64,000 nucleotides of DNA from Dyadobacter arcticus (GTDB lineage: Bacteria; Bacteroidota; Bacteroidia; Cytophagales; Spirosomataceae), in NCBI RefSeq assembly GCF_011762185.1, contig NZ_JAASQJ010000006.1, positions 186,001 to 250,000 of the forward strand, read 5' to 3'. The notes beneath the pieces are model-generated. The model saw only the letters and a list, made by a program, of their open reading frames with translations, was not told where the DNA came from and did not search any database. This document shows, one piece after another, positions 29,135-38,594 of this stretch. The position numbers and the translations under genes are program-made. The stretch's first letter is position 1; the number at the start of each line of letters is the position of its first letter.

Positions 29135-30489
29135 AAAAGCGATTTGCTGTCAGTCAAAAAGACCCTCGTGCTTTCCGTATAGTAATCGCCTTTGGGTGTT
29201 TTGTATTTCAAATCCACATAAAACGCACGGAAGCCGCTGACGGGGAATGTGGCAGATACCTTTACAGAAGATTTATTCTTAATACCCAAACTCTTGCTTG
29301 TCCATTTATCATCCCTTAAATCCTGGTCAGCAGAGTTGGCCGACCATAAGATCACATCCTCCAAAACATTAGCGGTCGCCTGAATGTCAAGTTTGACACT
29401 GTTCTCAGCAATGGATTGTGTCCATTTGCATTCATTATAAGGCTTTTTATCTACCGTAGCACCAAAAAATGCGCTTAATGCTTCCATCGCTTGTTTTCCG
29501 TCACCCAGATCGTGACCGGCGTTCGGAACATAATGCAGCATATTGTCACCCGGGATTTTACTTAGGTAATTTTTAATATTATCCACCACCCAATACTCAT
29601 CATTGGTACCCATAAATATCATTTTGGGCATAGTAAGTTTTTCACGGTATGAGAATGGATCGATCATCGTTGTAATGGCTTCCCCTTCCGGTGAGCCAGT
29701 GGATTGCGGGATACCGAGTTTCACGTAATCCTCAATCTGGACACTGTAATCGCCCCAGGATTTGATCTGATAGTCGAGACTAATGGGCATGTTCAGGATA
29801 TCAATGACCATGGGCGCAATGGCTTCTACCCTTTTATCGCTGGCACCGGTGAGCCAGGTTGTCCAGCCGCGTTTAGACGCGCCCGTTACCACAAAGCGGT
29901 TGACGGTATGGTTAAGTTTTTGTTTCGAAAATTCCTGAACCGCGTCCATCGCTTTTACCGCACTCTTCACCATTGGGAAAAGCAAAGGCCAGCTGTAATC
30001 CTTGTCTTTTTTGAAATTATGCAGCGTATAGGAGATCAGGGCATCTTCTGTAAGGTCATCATAAAATGGCTGATTGGGGGTTTGTTTCAGCAATACTACA
30101 ATAGCCTTGTTCGTGGAAGCTACCTTGCCCAGGGAATTGTACATATCATCCTCATTTTTACTATTCCATTCAGGTAACCCATTCCTATTATGTCCTCCTG
30201 TTATAAAAAGCAGTGCATCGTCGTGCTTGTTTTCTTTGGGCACCATAATGGTCAACTGGTGCGTCCAGGTAAATTCACGCCATTTTTGAGAAGTTAGCAG
30301 CACATTATAATAAGTGACATCCCCAATGACAAAGGAATCTTTGGCTTCCCATTTAAATGTTTTATCGCCGTTGGCAAGATAACTGTCCAAAGCCGTTTCG
30401 GGGGTGATTTTCTGGGCTTTTAACCCTGAAACAAATACACATTGGATCAATAAAAACTTAATTCCAGAGTTGATGATCTTCAAAAGCAT
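29131..30489 (-). CDS. PhoPQ-activated pathogenicity-related (PqaA-type) alpha/beta hydrolase
   Basis: Reading from the ATG at 30489 gives 452 residues with a good signal peptide (MLLKIINSGIKFLLIQCVF, cleavage after LKAQ). An ATG at 30540 would add 17 residues that overlap the previous gene and hide the signal, so I prefer the internal start. The body matches the PhoPQ-related family: FITGGHNR near the start, nucleophile motif VTGASKRGWTTW with the Ser elbow, a conserved IDPFSYREKLTMPKMIFMGTNDEYW segment with a probable Asp, and NAGHDLGDGK with the His. Function is unknown in most bacteria; a secreted esterase or peptidase is likely. It sits between the ceramidase-like and phosphatase genes. 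Confidence 0.87.
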   Translation of the reverse strand: MLLKIINSGIKFLLIQCVFVSGLKAQKITPETALDSYLANGDKTFKWEAKDSFVIGDVTYYNVLLTSQKWREFTWTHQLTIMVPKENKHDDALLFITGGHNRNGLPEWNSKNEDDMYNSLGKVASTNKAIVVLLKQTPNQPFYDDLTEDALISYTLHNFKKDKDYSWPLLFPMVKSAVKAMDAVQEFSKQKLNHTVNRFVVTGASKRGWTTWLTGASDKRVEAIAPMVIDILNMPISLDYQIKSWGDYSVQIEDYVKLGIPQSTGSPEGEAITTMIDPFSYREKLTMPKMIFMGTNDEYWVVDNIKNYLSKIPGDNMLHYVPNAGHDLGDGKQAMEALSAFFGATVDKKPYNECKWTQSIAENSVKLDIQATANVLEDVILWSANSADQDLRDDKWTSKSLGIKNKSSVKVSATFPVSGFRAFYVDLKYKTPKGDYYTESTRVFLTDSKSLL

Positions 30490-30508
30490 AAATGATGATT
30501 GGGTAAGG

Positions 30509-31810
30509 TTACTTATTGGACTCGGGTTTTGGACTTTCATTCACTAATTTCAGCGCCTGCTCCATGTAAATTTCACCTGTCATTTCACCCAGGCTCGTGC
30601 GGCTTACATAATCGTATCTTTTGAAACTGGTAAAATCAACTTTGGTTAGCATATAGCCAAATGCGTCATTGGTAAGTCCAAACAAAAATGGCTGTTTGGT
30701 ATTCATATGCCGTTTGACATAATAGCCAATATTGGGCAATGCTTCGCCCGGAACGGTGAGAATTTGGGCTGTGCCGATATTCAGGAGATTAAGCTGGGTA
30801 GCAATCCTATTTTCTCCCGCCATTTCATTTTTAATGGGAGATTTTTGGAGGATATAACGCATAATCTCTGAGTCTACCGGAAATTCAATTTTCTTCGCAA
30901 CGCAATACAACGCGGGATTTTCCTGAATTGCAGCATCTTTAACAATCCCCAAAGCTTCATCGGCCAGCAATTCCCCGATTCGTTTGCATTCGTTCCAATC
31001 GCTAGCCTCTTTTCCATTTTCCTGCCGATTATCTGCGGTGACCATTCCGCCCTGTGCACCGTTCATGAAAAGCGCTACGCCGCCGCCTTGAGATTCAATG
31101 CGGTCATATAGCGGCCCGCAAAGATCCGGACTGAGAATGCCCCTACCCGATCCGATCACTTCCGGGTGAACTGCATAATTGACCAATGTGGCAATCGGAT
31201 TGCCTTTTTTAGGACCAGACGTAGCTATGGCCTGGATGACGCCGCATCTTGGATCGTATAGCTGATCTGCATAATAGTTGTAGGCAATTTTCCCTTTTGC
31301 CTCACCAACCGCGATTTTCAATGAAGCATCTTCCAGCTTCCCTATCGCCTCATTGACAGCGTCAGCGATCTTTTCTACACAATCATCCAAATATTTCAAG
31401 TCGGCAAACGATTCTCCTTTTTCGTTTGGAAAACCATAAGCATCGGGCCCGCTGTGTGTATGTGTCGCACCGATCAGAATGTTTTCAGGTGGGATACCTT
31501 TGATCAATGCCCTCGATTTGTTGCCCAAAGCGGCCGGCCAGCCCAGGTTATCAATATTCACAATAGCGACCCGCACATTGCCTTTTTCCAGCACTAATGC
31601 GCGAACAGATAATTCCCCATTCTTTTCAGTTGATTTTTTTGGTGTACCAATCCCCCCAGAGACGGGTAGTAACGGATTGGGTGTGATGATCCTGAATGCT
31701 GCTCCTGCTTTGAAATGCCCGACGGCGAGTTGCTGAGCAAAAACCTGTTGTGTTGTCAAAATTTGACAGATGCCCAGGAAAAAACAGACGAATACAAGTT
31801 TAATGTTCAC
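30509..31810 (-). CDS. Neutral/alkaline ceramidase-like secreted hydrolase
   Basis: The 433-residue protein has a signal peptide (cleavage near QVFAQ) and resembles the N-terminal catalytic part of neutral ceramidase: AGAAFRIITP at the N-terminus, then GATHTHSGPDAY, which holds the zinc-binding histidines, and ALFMNGAQGGM near residue 245, the usual NGDVSPN-like position. It lacks the C-terminal immunoglobulin-like domain of the 700-residue enzymes. Members with this short length occur widely in Bacteroidota and may act on other amides or esters. It follows susD on the same strand and the next gene begins 19 bases downstream. Confidence 0.85.
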   Translation of the reverse strand: MNIKLVFVCFFLGICQILTTQQVFAQQLAVGHFKAGAAFRIITPNPLLPVSGGIGTPKKSTEKNGELSVRALVLEKGNVRVAIVNIDNLGWPAALGNKSRALIKGIPPENILIGATHTHSGPDAYGFPNEKGESFADLKYLDDCVEKIADAVNEAIGKLEDASLKIAVGEAKGKIAYNYYADQLYDPRCGVIQAIATSGPKKGNPIATLVNYAVHPEVIGSGRGILSPDLCGPLYDRIESQGGGVALFMNGAQGGMVTADNRQENGKEASDWNECKRIGELLADEALGIVKDAAIQENPALYCVAKKIEFPVDSEIMRYILQKSPIKNEMAGENRIATQLNLLNIGTAQILTVPGEALPNIGYYVKRHMNTKQPFLFGLTNDAFGYMLTKVDFTSFKRYDYVSRTSLGEMTGEIYMEQALKLVNESPKPESNK

Positions 31811-31920
31811 TTGAAAAGGGTTTAATTATTCTTTTAAATTCTCTTTGGTAAAAATAAACCGGAACTGTCGGTACAATCGGACAGCCCCGGTTTCAAATAC
31901 TTCACCTTATTCAAAAATTA

Positions 31921-33564
31921 CTACCATGGTTTGCCGGTACCCTGCACAAGCCATTGTTTCGACCAAGCACTATTTCCTTTATCTGCCTGCGAATAATTGG
32001 TTATTTCCAATTTGCTCACAGCACTTTCAGCATTGGTTTTATTAATGCGAAGCTCGTCCTGCATATAATAAAAACGCACTGGTAATACTTCCCTTTTGGC
32101 AGCAGGTCCAGCTTTCAGTTCTGGAAATCCTGTCCTTCTGAAATCAAACCAGGCCTCGGTTGCCGCTGTCCAACTGGCAATCCATTTCTGTTCAAGGACT
32201 TGCTTCGCTGTTTTATCAAACACAACACCTGGCTGTCCAATGTAAGCAGAGTAATTTCCTCCCACAGTCCAAGTTTCTAGGGATGCTTTCACACCCGCTT
32301 CATACTGGTCTTTGGCAACGCCTGCCGCCCAGCCTTTCAACGAAGCTTCCGCCAAGATAAAATGAACTTCCGCAGCCGAAATCAGCCTTGCTTTTAACAA
32401 AGGGCCTTTTGCGGCTTTGTAAATATTGTTCAGAAACGAAACGTGCGGATTAAAAGAGGTTTGTCCTGGCGTTGGATTAAGGTTGTATGCCGATGGCAAT
32501 GCAGAGAAACTCGGTGGCAACCCTACATATTCAGGATCGGTATCCACCACTGCATTTTTAACTTTATCTGTAGACAAAATCCGCTTTCCATCCACAATTT
32601 TATCGGTTCCGGCGGGCGCAGTCGGGTCTACAACCAGCGGAATTTCCACTTTATTTGCCCAGATTCCTAATCTTGGATCTTTCAATACCTGAAGTTTTTC
32701 TACCAATGTAGCGGCCATTTTGATCCGGCGATAATTACTTCCGCTCGCATCGATCACTGCATTGGCAGGCCATGCATCTGCCTCGCTGTTACCTGGAAAT
32801 GCCATCGTTGCGTCTTCCGCACTGGCTGTGATGATTGGATATTGCGCAGCATTGGCAACAATTTTCTCAATTCCTGCCTTTGCTATATCTGGTTTTTTGG
32901 ATGATAATCGCATATAGTAGCGCAGCAGCAGTGAATTAGCCATTTTCCTCCATTTGGTAGGATCACCGCCATAATAAACGTCTACATTGTCAACAATTCC
33001 TTCGTAATCTGCTTTGGGTTTAGAAAGCAATGTATTTGCTTTTTCAAGGTCGGCGATGACACCGGCGTAGATTTGTTCTTGCGGATCGAAAGCGGGTAGG
33101 ATGTTCTCAGTACCGCCCGTTTCGCCTTTCAATGCATTGGTATAAGGCGCGTCGCCCCATAAGTCGGTGATAAGGCCAAAAACAAAGGACTTCATCACAA
33201 GTGAAACGCCCTGGTGAAACTCGAAATTAAGCTCGACCGAGCGGCTGTAAAACAGCTCATTGTTTCTCAGGATGTCGTAGTATCCGTTCCAGCTTTGGTT
33301 ACCGCCCCAGTCATAATCATTATGCCCGCTCGACCACGCATCTTTCTGCGTATGTTGAACCACACCAGCAATGTCCTGGTAACCCAGGTTCACGTAACTT
33401 TTCGCTGCTTCGGTCAGTATCGTAGGCATCACTAAATTGGGGTTAACGCTCTCCGGACCTACACCGTTAGGGTTCTCGTTGAGTTCTGTCAGATCTTTAC
33501 AAGAGAAGATCAACGTCGTCAGCAACAACGGGAATATGATGGAATTTTTGATTAGTTTTTTCAT
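31921..33564 (-). CDS. SusD/RagB-family nutrient-binding outer membrane lipoprotein
   Basis: The 547-residue protein has a lipoprotein signal ending LIFSC, followed by the family start DLTELNENPNGVGPES. The helical TPR-like core contains WNGYYDILRN near residue 95 and DPTKWRKMANSLLLRYYMRLS near residue 205. The pattern fits the SusD-like subgroup that caps SusC transporters on the cell surface. It lies 37 bases after susC, so the pair is one operon and forms one uptake complex. The ligand is unknown; downstream genes point to lipids or phosphoesters. Confidence 0.92.
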   Translation of the reverse strand: MKKLIKNSIIFPLLLTTLIFSCKDLTELNENPNGVGPESVNPNLVMPTILTEAAKSYVNLGYQDIAGVVQHTQKDAWSSGHNDYDWGGNQSWNGYYDILRNNELFYSRSVELNFEFHQGVSLVMKSFVFGLITDLWGDAPYTNALKGETGGTENILPAFDPQEQIYAGVIADLEKANTLLSKPKADYEGIVDNVDVYYGGDPTKWRKMANSLLLRYYMRLSSKKPDIAKAGIEKIVANAAQYPIITASAEDATMAFPGNSEADAWPANAVIDASGSNYRRIKMAATLVEKLQVLKDPRLGIWANKVEIPLVVDPTAPAGTDKIVDGKRILSTDKVKNAVVDTDPEYVGLPPSFSALPSAYNLNPTPGQTSFNPHVSFLNNIYKAAKGPLLKARLISAAEVHFILAEASLKGWAAGVAKDQYEAGVKASLETWTVGGNYSAYIGQPGVVFDKTAKQVLEQKWIASWTAATEAWFDFRRTGFPELKAGPAAKREVLPVRFYYMQDELRINKTNAESAVSKLEITNYSQADKGNSAWSKQWLVQGTGKPW

Positions 33565-33601
33565 GAGTTTATTTATATAAAATAGACTATGTTGTTCTTA
33601 A

Positions 33602-36600
33602 TTAAAATGTTAAACCCAATTTGAAACCAATAGGCATTACCCAGGGCGTTACATTGTAGCGCTCAATCCCTTGTTTAAACTGAGTACCCGCCTGCGCACC
33701 GGATTCCTGCTGGAATGCCATTTCTGGATCGATACCGATCTTGGCTTTTGTCCACAAAATAATGTTACGGCTATATACAGCGACGTTCGCATTCTGCAAA
33801 CCAATGCGTTTCACGAATGCACTTGGAAGATCGTAACCCAATGAAACTTCACGCATTTTGATAAACGATGCATCGAATGTGGCTGCTCTTGTGAAATCCC
33901 ATGGATAGTTGTCGCCGTAAGGAATGTATTTGGTACCAGCTGCGCCAAGGTTTTCAACATAGCTTACGATTTCTCCTTCACCATTGTATTCAGCAATTAC
34001 GCCCGGGTTGAAAACGGCATAGTCATAAGTATTTCCACCATATTCAAAAGGAAACCCGCCGTACTCCTTGGTAGGGCCACCCACGATGTTGAATTTATTG
34101 CCTTTGATCACCACCTTATCATTATTTACCAGGTAGTTCCTCAGCTCATCCCCAGTCATTCCGTTTGGATTGATCAGGTTATCCAGGAAGCGTTGTGATT
34201 TCAAATCCGACTCGCCGTAGCGGTAAGTTTGTGATACAAAGTCACCGCCATTTCTCCAGTCAAAAGTCATATTCAGGCTGAAACCTTTGTAGGACAGCGA
34301 AGTTTGCATACCCAGGATAAAATCAGGGTTGAAGTTTCCGATCTTGTTCCGAGTATTGGAAGCGCTGATGCTTTGCCATGAACCGTTTTCGTCCAGGATT
34401 GGATAACCGTAATAAGGTGATGCTTTGTCCTCCACCGTCACGATTTCCGAATCATACAAATCACCGATCTGCTCGCCCACATAAGTCCAGGCACCTCCTT
34501 TGGCATCTCTCCAAAGTGTATAGAAATCAAGCCCGTCTGAAAGTGATTTGATCGTTGTGCGGTTTCTTGACCAGTTGGCATTGATATCCCATCTCCATCC
34601 GTCTTTTGCAATGGGGGTTCCACCCAATGTCAGTTCAAGACCTTTGCTCACCAAAAGACCCGCATTGATGTTTTTTGAGGTAAATCCGCTGGATCCCGGA
34701 AGAGTCGTTGGGATGATCTGGTTGCGGTTTTCAACCTGATAGTAAGTTGCCGCAAACCGCAATTTGTTGCTGAACAAATTCAGGTCTAAGCCATATTCGT
34801 AAGAAGTTGCGATTTCTGGTTTCAAATCAGGAAGCAGGATCTGCCCGGACTTGCTTAGCCGGGTTATACCATCCCAAGCGCCCGAATTGCCCAATGTGGC
34901 CAGCAAGCTATATGGATTGGTATCATTACCAACCTGTGCCGCGCCACCTCTTAATTTAAGTAGGCTGATCGCATTGTTCATGTTAAACATTTCGCTCAGA
35001 ATCAAGCTCAAAGAAGCCGATGGATAGAAATAAGACCTGTTGGCTTTTGGAAGCGTACTCGACCAGTCATTACGTGCCGTAAGATCCAGATAAACCATGT
35101 CCTTGAATCCTAAGTTGGCTAATCCGTAAACGCTGAAAACCGCGCGTTCGGACTTGTAGTTACCAAAGCTCAGGCTGGCAGGCGCAATGTTGGAAATGTT
35201 GAATAAGCCGGGAATGATCAGCCCTGTACCGTTTTTGGTAGCAGAACTAACATCTGTATTTTTTTGATAACGCGTGTTACCGCCACCCGAAATCGATACG
35301 CTGAAATCGCTGATGTCCCTTTTATAAGTTGCCAGGAAATCCGCATTACGTTCGAATCTAGACAGGTTAATAATACCATAAGCACCACGGCTGTCATTCG
35401 TATAGCTATTACCGATCTTCGTTTCGCGTTCTTCACGGTAGGTATCCAAAGAATATCTTCCCATCAAGCTCAAATGCGGCGTGATCTGCCAGTCGGCTTT
35501 GAGGTTACCAAAAACACGGTCACGGACAAAACCATTGTTTACCTCGTAAGCAAGGAAATAAGGGTTGTTATAGTCACCAGGGCCTTGTGATAATTGTTGC
35601 AAACCTTCCTGGCCCGGTACCCAATAGTTCCTCAGGTCTCTGATATCAATATGGGGAGAAACGGCATAAGCCCATTGCAATGGATTGGCACCTCTGTTTG
35701 TAGCCGGTCGGTTATTTGAATTGTTTCGGCTAAAATCAATGTTGGAGCTTAACGTTACTTTTTTGCTCAGCTTAACGGATGAATTCAGGTTAAGAGAGTT
35801 ACGGAAGAGGTCAGAATTTGGAATGATACCTCTATTTGACATATTGGAATATGACAAACGGTAGCTCATCAAATCCGTTGAATTGGCGATGGAAACACCA
35901 TTCGTAGTGGTTATACCGGTCCGCACAAAGTTTTTCACATTATCGGGGTGCGATACCAGTTCTGTTGCAATTGGATTACCCTGCGCATCTTTAGGGCTGT
36001 TCCATTGGATTGCTTTATAACCCTTGTCAAGCTCAGGTCCGACACCTCCGGCTGACCCTTCATCGATCATCAGCACGCCACCCGGATAGGGATTGTTATC
36101 AGGGGTAAAAGGAAGAATACCCGTTGCAAACTTGGAATGCATGTTCAGGTATTTATAAGGTCTGTCAAAAACCGTATTGGAATTAACAGAAACGGTCATT
36201 TTTTTGGATTTGCTTCCGCTTTTTGTGGTGATTAACACAACACCATGTCCTGCGCGTGAACCATATAATGCCGCCGCATTCGGTCCTTTCAGGATGGAAA
36301 CGCTTTCCACATCGTCGGGGTTAATGCTCGAAATCGCATTACCGTAATCCACCCGGTTGTCATTACCGATCTGGCTGATGTTGTTCAATGTATTAGTAAT
36401 AGGAACCCCATCCACTACGAAAAGTGGTTGATTATCATTACTTAATGAAGTAGCCCCGCGAATGATCATGCTAACGGATGACCCTGTACCGCCGGTAGAA
36501 CTGATCGTCACACCCGGAACTTTTCCCGCCAGTGAGTTCAGCACGTTTTCCTGCGCTACGCGGCTGATTTCTTTCCCATCTACTTCTCCAACTGAGTAAC

Positions 36601-37033
36601 CCAGCGAGCGTTTTTCGCGGGAGATACCGAGGGCCGTCACGACTGCTTCATTCAATGTTTCCGCTCCTTCGGCCAGTAAAATGTCAATAACCGACTGATT
36701 GCCGACTGTTACTTCCTGGCTTTCATGACCAATGTAGGAGAACACAAGGACTGCTTTGCCGCTTTCGTCAACAGCGATGGAATAATTTCCGGCCGCGTCC
36801 GAGCTCGTTCCGATCTGAGTGCCTTTCAAGACAACATTAACCCCAGGCATCGCCGTGCCATCCGATTTGGCGGTGATCCTTCCTTTAATCGTCCTGTCCA
36901 GAGCAGGCTTAGCAAAAGCATTTGAAAATTCCGGCCTGACCATCAGCGCCGCAACCAGCAGACACAGGAGTATCCGCCGCAGATTAGTAATAGAATTTGG
37001 ATCCATAATTTTTGAATTTAAGGTGATTGTCAC
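33602..37033 (-). CDS. SusC/RagA-family TonB-dependent outer membrane transporter
   Basis: The protein has 1143 residues (M10 is a possible alternative start). A signal peptide is followed by a carboxypeptidase-regulatory-like beta-sandwich (TIKGRITAKSDGTAMPGVNVVLK, about residues 48-125), then the TonB plug with QPLFVVDGVPITN and SVSILKGPNAAALYGSRAGHGVVLITTK (about 210-275), then a 22-strand barrel ending in GFKLGLTF. It is the energised pore of the SusCD complex. It heads a minus-strand operon with susD, the ceramidase-like, PqaA-like and phosphatase genes. No sigma/anti-sigma pair adjoins it beyond the FecR-like fragment at 37376. Confidence 0.94.
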   Translation of the reverse strand: MTITLNSKIMDPNSITNLRRILLCLLVAALMVRPEFSNAFAKPALDRTIKGRITAKSDGTAMPGVNVVLKGTQIGTSSDAAGNYSIAVDESGKAVLVFSYIGHESQEVTVGNQSVIDILLAEGAETLNEAVVTALGISREKRSLGYSVGEVDGKEISRVAQENVLNSLAGKVPGVTISSTGGTGSSVSMIIRGATSLSNDNQPLFVVDGVPITNTLNNISQIGNDNRVDYGNAISSINPDDVESVSILKGPNAAALYGSRAGHGVVLITTKSGSKSKKMTVSVNSNTVFDRPYKYLNMHSKFATGILPFTPDNNPYPGGVLMIDEGSAGGVGPELDKGYKAIQWNSPKDAQGNPIATELVSHPDNVKNFVRTGITTTNGVSIANSTDLMSYRLSYSNMSNRGIIPNSDLFRNSLNLNSSVKLSKKVTLSSNIDFSRNNSNNRPATNRGANPLQWAYAVSPHIDIRDLRNYWVPGQEGLQQLSQGPGDYNNPYFLAYEVNNGFVRDRVFGNLKADWQITPHLSLMGRYSLDTYREERETKIGNSYTNDSRGAYGIINLSRFERNADFLATYKRDISDFSVSISGGGNTRYQKNTDVSSATKNGTGLIIPGLFNISNIAPASLSFGNYKSERAVFSVYGLANLGFKDMVYLDLTARNDWSSTLPKANRSYFYPSASLSLILSEMFNMNNAISLLKLRGGAAQVGNDTNPYSLLATLGNSGAWDGITRLSKSGQILLPDLKPEIATSYEYGLDLNLFSNKLRFAATYYQVENRNQIIPTTLPGSSGFTSKNINAGLLVSKGLELTLGGTPIAKDGWRWDINANWSRNRTTIKSLSDGLDFYTLWRDAKGGAWTYVGEQIGDLYDSEIVTVEDKASPYYGYPILDENGSWQSISASNTRNKIGNFNPDFILGMQTSLSYKGFSLNMTFDWRNGGDFVSQTYRYGESDLKSQRFLDNLINPNGMTGDELRNYLVNNDKVVIKGNKFNIVGGPTKEYGGFPFEYGGNTYDYAVFNPGVIAEYNGEGEIVSYVENLGAAGTKYIPYGDNYPWDFTRAATFDASFIKMREVSLGYDLPSAFVKRIGLQNANVAVYSRNIILWTKAKIGIDPEMAFQQESGAQAGTQFKQGIERYNVTPWVMPIGFKLGLTF

Positions 37034-37375
37034 TTGCCATGATACTTCGAAAGAGCTTGTTAAAAAAGAAATCCTATATAACTAGTGTCTAAAATATGAC
37101 GGAGAAAATGATCAAAGCCTTGGATCGCTTTCGGATTCAACCCAATTTTTTGAGAACCGTTTACATTACTTGGCGTTTGGGCTTATGGACTATTGTAAGA
37201 CGGTTAATTTGTTTTTAAGCTATTAGCTGCTAGCTATTAGCTGTTAGCTTTTTTTTATGGGTAAATGCTTTTTTAGAGCACTAAACCGGCAGCATTTCAT
37301 TAAGAATCGCCGACATATACAATTAGCTACTACCAAAAAGAGCTAACCGCGCGGCGGCCGCAGCTAATAGCTTCT
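37034..37375. other. Leader of the susC operon containing TAGC-rich repeats
   Basis: This 340-base region holds no gene. It should contain the susC promoter (none obvious by consensus) and a block of short repeats. The motif ctattagctg occurs twice in tandem near 37220-37242, and a 14-bp inverted repeat pairs 37217-37230 (aagctattagctgc) with 37360-37373 exactly. The inner part near 37347-37361 is unusually G+C rich. Confidence 0.5.
37217..37373. repeat. 14-bp perfect inverted repeat flanking a 129-bp spacer
   Basis: The arms aagctattagctgc (37217-37230) and gcagctaatagctt (37360-37373) are exact reverse complements. The left arm is followed by a near-copy (tagctattagctgttagct) and a T tract. 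The arrangement resembles a very small non-autonomous element or a REP-like unit. No target-site duplication is evident. Confidence 0.55.
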
Positions 37376-37591
37376 TCATCCTTCCGACGATTTCCCATTC
37401 GAGCTGCTCTCCTTCAACAGCTGATTAAAGTAAATCTCCAAGGCATCGGAGTACTGCTGCTGTTCTTTTTCACTGGAAATGCCTTCCAAAAGTTCAGACA
37501 GTTCTTCTCCCGAGAGTTTGTTGCTGATCAGTTTATTAATCAATTTTTCAGCCCGGGAAAGTGACATATAGTTAGCTGGTTTAGTCTGCAC
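37376..37591 (-). CDS. Small protein resembling the N-terminus of FecR-type anti-sigma factors
   Basis: The 71-residue product (M9 is an alternative start) is helical and charged, with LINKLISNKLSGEELSELLEG and a YFNQLL segment. This resembles the cytosolic sigma-binding N-terminal domain of FecR anti-sigma factors, which begin with a similar Leu/Glu pattern, but there is no membrane helix and no FecR domain. It may be a remnant of a FecR gene that once controlled the susC operon 340 bases away, or an independent small protein. The similarity is weak. Confidence 0.4.
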   Translation of the reverse strand: MQTKPANYMSLSRAEKLINKLISNKLSGEELSELLEGISSEKEQQQYSDALEIYFNQLLKESSSNGKSSEG

Positions 37592-37757
37592 TGGATACGT
37601 GAGATGCAGATTAAAGGGCTATTGCAGATGGATGTTTTTTTATTGATGCAGGATTCTAGCTTTTTTGGGAGGGAGAAAAAATAATTTGAAAAATAAGTGA
37701 CCGATGGAGAAGGGGTACGTCTAAATAGAAATATCTCGTCACCAATCCCATTTATTT

Positions 37758-38380
37758 ATGAAACACACATTACTGTTATCCCTGCTCTTTATCACATTAT
37801 CCACCTTCAAAACTATCGCACAGACCAAACCCTTTCCCAATCCTGAAGACTCGGCCAAGATCGCACAGGCAATGTCTTTTCTGCAAGCCCAGGACCGTAA
37901 CCTTCAAATATGTGGGTGCATTTGAATATCGGCAGGTTGGAGCTACTAATGTTCTTGATCGGGTATCGCTATCCGAAGGCCAGGCGGTTTTCCGATTATA
38001 TAAGACTTCAAAGCGTAGAAGGCAAAGAATTTTGCTTGCCTTACGAAGAACTTACCCTAGTGACACCATTCAATTATCTACGTTTGGATGTTGGGCAAGT
38101 TGAAAGGAAAAGAATACTTTGTGGCATTGATAAACTGAGCAATGCTCAGTTTATCAAAATAAGGAAAAATTCCGAAGCTCCAATCTTTGAAGTTAGTTAT
38201 AATATTACCCCAGTGGTTCTGGATAGTATATTGACTACCGCAATGGATTCAAGTGGCATACTGAAACTCCAAGATTTGGAAGGCGAATTGAGAGGAAATG
38301 TCATTGCTCATGCCATCAGCAAAGGATATTCCATTCATTTCGACGATTATCGAGGGGTTTATTATTGGGTAATAAATTGA
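37758..38380 (+). pseudogene. Decayed gene for a secreted protein, split over three frames
   Basis: A good signal peptide starts at the ATG at 37758 (MKHTLLLSLLFITLSTF, cleavage after TIAQ) and continues as coding-like sequence until a TGA at 37923. From about 37905 the next frame carries the convincing text KYVGAFEYRQVGATNVLDRV to about 38000. From there the third frame carries VEGKEFCLPYEELTLV and stays open to the TGA at 38378. The segment KGKEYFVALIN appears again in the first frame at 38103-38135. At least two frameshifts are needed to read one protein, so it is a pseudogene. A hairpin lies inside it and a terminator after it. I do not recognise the family. Confidence 0.7.
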
Positions 38381-38386
38381 AAATAT

Positions 38387-38421
38387 ATAGGAAACGTTTC
38401 TAAACACGGAGCGTTTCCTAT
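38387..38421 (+). terminator. Terminator after the 37758 pseudogene
   Basis: A perfect 10-bp stem (ataggaaacg at 38387-38396 with cgtttcctat at 38412-38421) encloses a 15-base loop, 7 bases after the stop at 38380. The T tract is weak. Confidence 0.55.
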
Positions 38422-38532
38422 TGTACCATCCCAATATTAAAATAATATTTGGGTTGCCTTCGGCTGTCATGGAGGCGAGTTTAAGTAATTGAAATCAAAA
38501 ATGGAATTTTGTAATTACCGATAAGCCGCAAG

Positions 38533-38594
38533 TGGAAATATGACCAAAAATTGAAATAGAAACCCAACTTTATCTTATTATTGCCTGAATTTAT
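38533..38594 (+). repeat. Direct repeat copy A
   Basis: This 62-base segment aligns without gaps to 39704-39765 with 7 mismatches (about 89% identity). The most conserved part is aaaaattgaaatagaaa and the following pyrimidine-rich stretch. The pair flanks the 38790-39576 pseudogene. Confidence 0.75.

Noticed and set aside
29704-30177. 157-residue plus-strand open frame inside the PqaA-like gene
   Set aside because: The minus-strand protein has the family motifs; this frame has none.
37211-37250. TAGC-type repeats as a CRISPR array
   Set aside because: The units are too short and irregular, without spacers of uniform length, and no cas genes are nearby.
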